Source of the DNA: Poriferisodalis sp964484385
Lineage (GTDB): Bacteria > Actinomycetota > Acidimicrobiia > Acidimicrobiales > Poriferisodalaceae
Assembly (NCBI GenBank): GCA_964484385.1
Contig: CAZAFV010000004.1
Location: forward strand, 21,237-85,236
Direction of reading: 5' to 3'
DNA: 64,000 nucleotides
Below are positions 59,135 to 64,000 of this stretch, piece after piece. Below the pieces are notes generated by a model. It saw only the letters and a list, made by a program, of their open reading frames with translations, searched no databases and was not told where the DNA came from. Numbering within the stretch: position 1 is the first letter of the stretch; every line of letters starts with the position of its first letter. The translations under genes were made by a program, and so were the position numbers.

Positions 59135-59914
59135 TTAGGCGCCCATGGCGTGGTAGCCGCCGTCGACATGCACGATCTCGCCGGTGGTGCCGCCGAACCA
59201 GTCCGACATCAATGCGAGGGTGCTGCGGGCCACCGCCTCGCTGTCGGTGATGTCCCAGCCCAGCGGCGCCCGTTCGGTCCATGCGTCCTCGAATTCGGCG
59301 AAACCGGGGATCGACTTGGCAGCCATGGTGCGGATGGGACCCGCCGAGATCAGGTTCACCCGGATGCCCTGCGGTCCGAGCGACTTGGCCAGATAGCGCG
59401 CCGCTGATTCGAAGGCTGCCTTGGCCACACCCATCCAGTCGTAGACCGGCCAGGCCACGCTGGCATCGAAGGTGAGCCCGACCACTGAGCCCTTCGCTTC
59501 GGCCAACAACGGCGCCATCGGCGACGTCAGCGAAGCGAGGCTGTAGGCGGAGATGTTCAGCGCCGTGGCGACATCCTCCCAGGGGGCGTGGAGGAAGTTG
59601 CCGCCCAGGCAGCTCGCCGGCGCGAAACCGATGGCATGCAGCAGGCCGTCGAGCCGGCCCCAGCGCTGCTCCAGATCGGCCCGCACAGCCTCGATCTCGT
59701 CGGGCAGGGTGACATCGCACGGCAGCACATCGGGCGGGTCGGGCAGCCGCCGGGCTGCTCGCTCGGTGAGCCGGATGCCCCTGCCGGCACCGGTGAGCAC
59801 CACCTCGGCGCCGTGCTCCTGCGCCAGGCGGGCCACGTTGAATGCCAGCGAGGCATCGGTGAGCACGCCGGTGATGAGGAACTTCTTGCCTTCCACGATT
59901 CCGCTGCCCGCCAC
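59135..59914 (-). CDS. fabI: Enoyl-[acyl-carrier-protein] reductase FabI/InhA
   Basis: NADH-dependent enoyl-ACP reductase, last step of fatty-acid elongation, 259 residues. FLITGVLTDASLAFNVARLA at the N-terminus is typical of FabI/InhA. LLHAIGFAPASCLGGNFLHA and VGLTFDASVAWPVYDWMGVA precede the active-site Lys: YDWMGVAK gives the Tyr-x6-Lys of InhA/FabI. NLISAGPIRTMAAKSIPGF is the substrate loop. The GTG start (VAGSGIVEGK) is likely. Convergent with lysS (48-base gap) and divergent from the F420:NADPH reductase gene. Confidence 0.95.
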   Translation of the reverse strand: MAGSGIVEGKKFLITGVLTDASLAFNVARLAQEHGAEVVLTGAGRGIRLTERAARRLPDPPDVLPCDVTLPDEIEAVRADLEQRWGRLDGLLHAIGFAPASCLGGNFLHAPWEDVATALNISAYSLASLTSPMAPLLAEAKGSVVGLTFDASVAWPVYDWMGVAKAAFESAARYLAKSLGPQGIRVNLISAGPIRTMAAKSIPGFAEFEDAWTERAPLGWDITDSEAVARSTLALMSDWFGGTTGEIVHVDGGYHAMGA

Positions 59915-60112
59915 GCTCTCGCCTCCGCTGGGTGTCTGGGCGCTGCCGCGTACAGCACCGTTCTTTGCCGGACGCTACCGCTGCGCCACGCGCCACTTGG
60001 GTGCCGCCGCCGGCGGGAGTGCACGTGATCCGGCGCGCCGAGGCCGAGCCACCGGGCGGGACGCCGGCCGGTCACATTGCCGTGGGGCGCGCTCGGCCGT
60101 ACCGTGAGCGCC

Positions 60113-60919
60113 GTGCCAGCAGATGCAACCCCCAACGGTGCCGCTGACGGGGTCGCAGCAGCGAGTCCCGCAAGCGGCGCCGAACCCACCCGGATCGGCA
60201 TCATCGGCGGCACCGGGCCCGCGGGCGCCGCATTGGCGGCCCGGCTGGCCGACATCGGCTGCGAGATCACGCTGGGCTCGCGTTCGAAGTACCGGTCGAT
60301 GGAGGTGGTGGACAACATCGTGGATCGGTGGCCCGACCGGAACCTGCGCATCCATCCCGGCGCCAACAGCCTCGCTGCGGCCGAGCCCACGGTGGTGATC
60401 GCAACGCCCTGGGATGCGGCAGCCATCACCGCACGGGACGTGGCCGAGCACCTGCGCGGCAAGGTGGTGGCCACCATGTCCAACGCGCTGGCCCGCGTCG
60501 ACGACGAGTTCGTGCCGCTCATCCCGCCGAGAGGCTCCGTGGCTGCGTCGGTGCAGGCCACCCTGCCTGAGTCGCGGGTTGCTGCAGCCCTCCAGCACGT
60601 GCCCGCGACCGAGCTCGGCAATCTCGACGAGCCGGTGCATGGCGACATCCTCATCTGCAGCGACCATCGCGAGGCCACCTGGCACATCGCCGAGATCGTC
60701 GACCGCATGCCAGGCGCTCGCGCGCTCGACTGCGGCAACCTGTCCAACGCCACCGCCATCGAAGCGTTCACTGCTGTGCTGATGCAGCTCAATACCCGGT
60801 ACCGCACCCGGGTCGCGCTCCGCCTCGTGGGTCTGGATCACGTGCCGATCAGCGTGCTGGGCGGCGGGCCGAGTGGTGCCGATGTGGCCCAACCGGCCGC
60901 TGAGACCGTCCCCGACTGA
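60113..60919 (+). CDS. F420-dependent NADP reductase-like protein (NpdG/Fno)
   Basis: Transfers hydride between reduced F420 and NADP. RIGIIGGTGPAGAALAARLA gives the NADP-binding Rossmann start, followed by ITLGSRSKYRSMEVV with Arg/Ser that fit NADP phosphate binding. VVIATPWDAAAITARDVAEH and NLSNATAIEAFTAVLMQLN are the F420-binding regions of Fno homologues. About 268 residues from GTG at 60113 (VPADATPNGAADG); GTG at 60104 is an alternative. It should supply or recycle reduced F420 for LLM-type enzymes such as those at 12253 and 13205. The next gene is mshC, 54 bases away. Confidence 0.88.
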   Translation: MPADATPNGAADGVAAASPASGAEPTRIGIIGGTGPAGAALAARLADIGCEITLGSRSKYRSMEVVDNIVDRWPDRNLRIHPGANSLAAAEPTVVIATPWDAAAITARDVAEHLRGKVVATMSNALARVDDEFVPLIPPRGSVAASVQATLPESRVAAALQHVPATELGNLDEPVHGDILICSDHREATWHIAEIVDRMPGARALDCGNLSNATAIEAFTAVLMQLNTRYRTRVALRLVGLDHVPISVLGGGPSGADVAQPAAETVPD

Positions 60920-60973
60920 TCCGGCCTGGCCGGTCCGATGAGCCGGGCTCTGCAAGCAGGGCGTTGAAGCTGG

Positions 60974-62092
60974 ATGAAGCTGTACGAAACCCAGCAGCGA
61001 GCCGTCGTGCCGCTCGACGCGCAGCCGGGGCGCACCGTGCGGATGTACGTGTGCGGCATCACGCCCTACGACGCCACCCACGTCGGTCACGCTGCCACGT
61101 TCCTGGCCTATGACGTGCTCCAACGCCGACTGCGCGACCTGGGGTGCCGCACCCGTTGCGTGCGCAACATCACCGATGTCGACGATGACCTGCTGTCACG
61201 GGCGCGTGCCATGGGCGTGCACTACCTCGACCTGGCGGCAGGGTCGCTCGCCGCATTCGACGCGGACATGGCGGCGCTGGGCCTGCTGCCCGCCGACGCC
61301 GAGCCCCGAGCGACATCGGCAATCGCTGACATCCGGCGACTGATCGGACGGCTGCTCCGCAGCGGCCACGCCTATCGCACGAGCGACAACGTGTACTTCG
61401 ACGTCTCGGCCGCACAGAGCTTCGGCGAGCTGAGCGGCCTCGATGCCGCCGAGATGGTGGAGCTGGCGCGCAGCCGTGGCGGCCGGCCCGACAACCCCGA
61501 CAAGCGCAACCCGCTCGACTTCGTGCTCTGGCAGCGTTCGGCGCCCGGTGAGCCCGAGTGGTCCTCTGCGTGGGGTCTCGGCCGTCCGGGATGGCATGTG
61601 GAGTGCTCGGCGCTGGCGCTGGAGCATCTCGGCGAGACGGTCGATGTGCACGGCGGCGGCAGCGACCTGGTGTTCCCGCACCACGAGTGCTCGCGGGCGC
61701 AGTCGGAGGCCGCTACCGGGCGACCGTTCGTGCGTCACTGGATGCACACGTCGATGGTGCGGCACGGCGGCGCCAAGATGGCCAAATCGGCGGGCAACCT
61801 GGCGTTCGTGGCCGACCTGCGAGAGCGCTGGGAGCCCATGGCGATACGTCTGGCGCTGCTGGGCGCGCACTACCGGTCAGATTGGGACTGGTCTGAGGAG
61901 CGGGTGGCCGACGCAGCCCGCCGTCTCGAACGCTGGCGGGTCGCAGGCCGCGGCGACGGAGCGCTGGCACGGGTGCGCGAACGCCTCGACGATGACCTCG
62001 ACACACCCGGTGCGCTCGCCGCAATCGACACTGCCGCCGATGACGGCGAACCGGTCAGCGACGCTGCGGCCCTGCTGGGCGTGGTGCTGTAG
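60974..62092 (+). CDS. mshC: Cysteine:1D-myo-inosityl 2-amino-2-deoxy-alpha-D-glucopyranoside ligase MshC
   Basis: Ligates Cys to GlcN-Ins in mycothiol synthesis; evolved from cysteinyl-tRNA synthetase. The start MKLYETQQRAVVPLD and MYVCGITPYDATHVGHAATF distinguish MshC from CysS, which has GPTVYDY at that place. NITDVDDDLLSRARAMGVHY, HGGGSDLVFPHHECSRAQSE and the KMSKS-like KMAKSAGN are present. 372 residues, shorter than the roughly 410 of characterised MshC: the C-terminal helical region is reduced. The small size could be a lineage feature. Confirms that this organism makes mycothiol. Confidence 0.92.
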   Translation: MKLYETQQRAVVPLDAQPGRTVRMYVCGITPYDATHVGHAATFLAYDVLQRRLRDLGCRTRCVRNITDVDDDLLSRARAMGVHYLDLAAGSLAAFDADMAALGLLPADAEPRATSAIADIRRLIGRLLRSGHAYRTSDNVYFDVSAAQSFGELSGLDAAEMVELARSRGGRPDNPDKRNPLDFVLWQRSAPGEPEWSSAWGLGRPGWHVECSALALEHLGETVDVHGGGSDLVFPHHECSRAQSEAATGRPFVRHWMHTSMVRHGGAKMAKSAGNLAFVADLRERWEPMAIRLALLGAHYRSDWDWSEERVADAARRLERWRVAGRGDGALARVRERLDDDLDTPGALAAIDTAADDGEPVSDAAALLGVVL

Positions 62093-62124
62093 GACGCGCG
62101 AGAGCGCAGGTAGCGTTGGCCGCG

Positions 62125-62721
62125 ATGGCCGAGCCAGACGAACTTGGCGAGGTACGCGACGAGCTCCCGGAGGACTTGGACCGAGGATTTGTCGGCGCGT
62201 ACAAGTTCCCCGACAATTCGCGGCGCAAGATCACCGGCGCGCTGTGTTTTGCGGTGGGCGTCTGGGCCGCCACGGCAGCGCTCGCATTGGGCGGCGAAGC
62301 GGTGCTGCTCAACACCGGGGTGGTCACGGGTGGTGTGCTCCTTGCCCTCGCCGGCATCTACCAATTCGCTGCGGGACGCGGGTTCGCGGTCAACGAGAAC
62401 GAGGCGCTGGTTGCCGCCGTCGCTGACGTCGGTTTTGCCGTGGGGCACGCCAGCGCCCAGCTCGGCTGGCGCGGCTGGACGAGCCGCCCCACATGGCGCG
62501 TGCTCGTCTACTCAGCCGAGGATCCGCCAGAGCAGCGGGGTCTGGTGCTGGTCGACGCTCTCAACGGCGCAGTGCTGGAGAAGTGGGTCGAAGACAATCC
62601 CGAGACGTGGATAGAAACGGCCGCAGCCCCTGATGCGGCCGATGACGATGAGGCCGCTGCCGACGAGGATCAGGCCGGCATCGAGACCAGCGCGGCGACG
62701 GCGTCCGGCGACGGGGACTGA
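62125..62721 (+). CDS. Hypothetical membrane protein (198 aa)
   Basis: Starts MAEPDELGEVRDELPEDLD; an acidic N-terminus is followed by two hydrophobic helices (ITGALCFAVGVWAATAALAL and VVTGGVLLALAGIYQFAAG). A soluble region with WRGWTSRPTWRVLVYSAEDP and GLVLVDALNGAVLEKWVEDN follows, ending in a very acidic Asp/Glu/Ala tail (APDAADDDEAAADEDQ). Not assigned to a known family. It is tightly packed between mshC and the CDP-alcohol phosphotransferase gene (2-base gap), suggesting one operon. An ATG 3 codons earlier (62116) is also possible. Confidence 0.75.
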   Translation: MAEPDELGEVRDELPEDLDRGFVGAYKFPDNSRRKITGALCFAVGVWAATAALALGGEAVLLNTGVVTGGVLLALAGIYQFAAGRGFAVNENEALVAAVADVGFAVGHASAQLGWRGWTSRPTWRVLVYSAEDPPEQRGLVLVDALNGAVLEKWVEDNPETWIETAAAPDAADDDEAAADEDQAGIETSAATASGDGD

Positions 62722-62723
62722 CG

Positions 62724-63317
62724 GTGTTCGACGGCAGGTTCCGCAAAGGCGTCGACAGCGTCACAGCGCCGATCGGGCGCGGCCTTGCGGCGATCGGCCT
62801 GAGCGCAGATGTGCTTACCGGGTTCGGCCTCGTCATGTCGGCCGCCAGTGCCATCGCCATCGGCGCCGGCCGGCTCGTGTTGGGCACCGTGCTGCTGGTG
62901 GCTACCGCGCTGTCCGACCTCCTCGACGGACCGGTCGCAGCAGCCCGGGGCACCTCGTCGAGCCGGGGGGCCTTCTTCGACTCGACGGCCGACCGGGTCA
63001 CCGACGGCCTGTTGCTCGGCGGCATCGCGTGGTATCTCGCCGGTGAGCACGGCGCGCAGTGGGCGGTGCTGCCGATGGCAGTGCTCGGTGTCAGCGCAGT
63101 GATCTCCTACGAGCGAGCCAAGGCCGAGCTGCTGGGCTTCGAGGCCAAGGGCGGGCTGATGGAGCGTGCTGAGCGGACGGTGGTGCTGGCCGTCGCAGTC
63201 GCCTTCGAAGTGCTGCTCATCCCGCTGCTCTGGGTGCTGCTGGCGCTGTCTGTGGTGACTGCGGTGATGCGCTTTGTGAAGGTGTGGCGCCAAGCCAGCG
63301 CACGTATGTCGCAGTGA
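62724..63317 (+). CDS. CDP-alcohol phosphatidyltransferase, probably phosphatidylinositol-phosphate synthase
   Basis: Membrane enzyme of 197 residues. Position, a few bases upstream of a PIM-type acyltransferase, suggests it makes phosphatidylinositol phosphate. The CDP-AP motif reads DLLDGPVAAARGTSSSRG followed by AFFDSTADR. Compared with the usual D-x2-DG-x2-AR-x8-G-x3-D-x3-D, the Arg after DG-x2-A is Ala; the acidic residues that bind metal are all kept. The FDSTADRVTDG region agrees with the actinobacterial PI-phosphate synthase pattern (FLDSTLDR). GTG start at 62724. Confidence 0.82.
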   Translation: MFDGRFRKGVDSVTAPIGRGLAAIGLSADVLTGFGLVMSAASAIAIGAGRLVLGTVLLVATALSDLLDGPVAAARGTSSSRGAFFDSTADRVTDGLLLGGIAWYLAGEHGAQWAVLPMAVLGVSAVISYERAKAELLGFEAKGGLMERAERTVVLAVAVAFEVLLIPLLWVLLALSVVTAVMRFVKVWRQASARMSQ

Positions 63318-63412
63318 ATGCAGCGCCGCTTCGCGGGCGTGTGCGAGGCCTCCTTCGTCGCTTGCGAGGGGGGGACAGGGCTCGCCGCCCGGGAGGGCGG
63401 GACAAAGCGATA

Positions 63413-64000
63413 GTGCTGGGGTACCAAGCAGGGGCGTCAGCAGCCCGGCTGGCTCCGCTGTGGCTCACCGAGCGTGTGGCCGAGCTGGTCGGACCGGTAC
63501 TCGCCCGGCTGATGCCTGCCAAGGCGGCGATGGTCCGGCGGCATCAGGCCCGCGCGCAACGCTGGGCCGCAGACTCGACGGACGATCTCGACCGGGCCAC
63601 AGCGGCTGCGTTCAGCTCCTATGCCCGCTACTGGCTGGAATCGTTCCGCCTGCCCGCGCTGAGCGAACTCACCTTGGACCGGGGCATCGACGTGCCGGCG
63701 TATCACCATGTGGAGGAAGCCCTCGAACGCGGAAAGGGCGCCATCTTGGCGCTCCCGCACCTCGGGGGCTGGGAGTGGGCTGGGTTCTGGATGGCCACGG
63801 TCAATCGACTGCCGATCACCGTGGTGGTGGAACCGCTCGACCCGCCGGAGCTGTTCGAGTGGTTCGCCGACTTCCGCGAACGACTGGGCATGCGAGTGGT
63901 GCCGCTGGGGCCGAATGCGGGACGTGAGGTGCTCGGTGCCCTGCGACGGAACGAGATCGTCTGCCTGCTGTGCGACCGTGACCTCACCAGCGACGGCATC
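63413..64000 (+). CDS. LpxL/HtrB-family lysophospholipid acyltransferase, probably PIM acyltransferase (cut by window edge)
   Basis: Open to the window edge: 196 codons from GTG at 63413 (VLGYQAGASAARLAPLW). Translated by hand. The acyltransferase motif LPHLGGWEWAGFW supplies His-x4-Glu. RQNW-type helical N-terminus, VVVEPLDPPELFEWFADFRE and VVPLGPNAGREVLGALR belong to the LpxL/HtrB family. In actinobacteria the member following the PI-phosphate synthase gene acylates phosphatidylinositol mannosides (patA-like, Rv2611c-type). The reading frame shows no stop. The 3' end and the following pimA-type mannosyltransferase, if present, lie outside the window. Confidence 0.85.
   Translation, partial: MLGYQAGASAARLAPLWLTERVAELVGPVLARLMPAKAAMVRRHQARAQRWAADSTDDLDRATAAAFSSYARYWLESFRLPALSELTLDRGIDVPAYHHVEEALERGKGAILALPHLGGWEWAGFWMATVNRLPITVVVEPLDPPELFEWFADFRERLGMRVVPLGPNAGREVLGALRRNEIVCLLCDRDLTSDGI

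Noticed and set aside
63318..63412. Gap before the acyltransferase gene, with GC-rich inverted pieces (CCGCCCGGGAGGGCGG)
   Set aside because: Could be a hairpin, but lies inside what looks like one operon and has no T-run; not convincing as a terminator or small RNA.

Overview
The window is a high-GC, gene-dense chromosomal segment from an actinobacterium, most likely an uncultured member of the Acidimicrobiia or a relative, recovered as a metagenome scaffold. The actinobacterial assignment rests on mycothiol synthesis (MshC), a phosphatidylinositol/PIM-type lipid locus, coenzyme F420 enzymes (two luciferase-like oxidoreductases and an F420:NADPH reductase), an SOS box of the Gram-positive/actinobacterial type at recA, and the backbone order pgsA-cinA-recA-miaB-miaA with dapF-hflX nearby. 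The class is an inference from overall gene content. Three runs of N mark scaffold joins. One of them (48230-48329) is flanked by an identical 55-base sequence on both sides, so the true sequence there is probably continuous.

Layout. 0-6 kb: sbcD and the start of sbcC, a lactonase-like beta-propeller, an alpha/beta hydrolase, an SDR and an MFS exporter. 6-12 kb: a family A DNA polymerase with a large insert, a class IV aminotransferase, pgsA and cinA. 12-17.7 kb: an accessory catabolic block (two LLM oxidoreductases, a class III CoA-transferase, an MFS carrier cut by a gap, an enoyl-CoA hydratase). 17.7-23.4 kb: recA with an SOS-type promoter, a Baeyer-Villiger-type monooxygenase, miaB and miaA. 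23.5-32 kb, almost all on the minus strand: dapC, a vapBC toxin-antitoxin pair with a repeat-rich operator, hflX, dapF, an SDR, tRNA-Gly, metX (beside a gap) and a DEAD-box helicase. 32-34 kb: tRNA-Cys, tRNA-Val and a lipoprotein with a duplicated domain. 34-42 kb: a second class III CoA-transferase, phosphofructokinase, a TPP riboswitch with thiB-thiP (no thiQ), a small membrane protein and acetoacetyl-CoA synthetase. 42-50 kb: a TIGR03084-like protein, coaE, thioesterases, a HAD phosphatase, an acyl-CoA dehydrogenase and a membrane-anchored propeller-like protein with a cysteine-rich insert. 50-57 kb: an ABC ATPase, a heterodimeric ABC exporter and two tandem DUF21/CBS proteins. 57-64 kb: class I lysyl-tRNA synthetase, FabI, F420:NADPH reductase, mshC and the start of a phosphatidylinositol/PIM operon.

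How the genes fit together. Housekeeping genes (DNA repair, tRNA modification, lysine/DAP and methionine synthesis, CoA and phospholipid synthesis) alternate with blocks for degrading lipids, ketones or aromatic compounds (CoA-transferases, acyl-CoA dehydrogenase, enoyl-CoA hydratase, SDRs, monooxygenase, F420 oxidoreductases, acetoacetyl-CoA synthetase).

I found no CRISPR array, prophage, insertion sequence or obvious biosynthetic or defence cluster. The most unusual signals are: a dispersed repeat that is read in frame inside an ABC exporter; the polymerase insert; a DapF lacking one catalytic cysteine; a CinA whose C-terminal deamidase motifs are eroded; a CDP-alcohol phosphotransferase with an altered motif; and two secreted or anchored proteins of unknown function with distinctive internal architecture.
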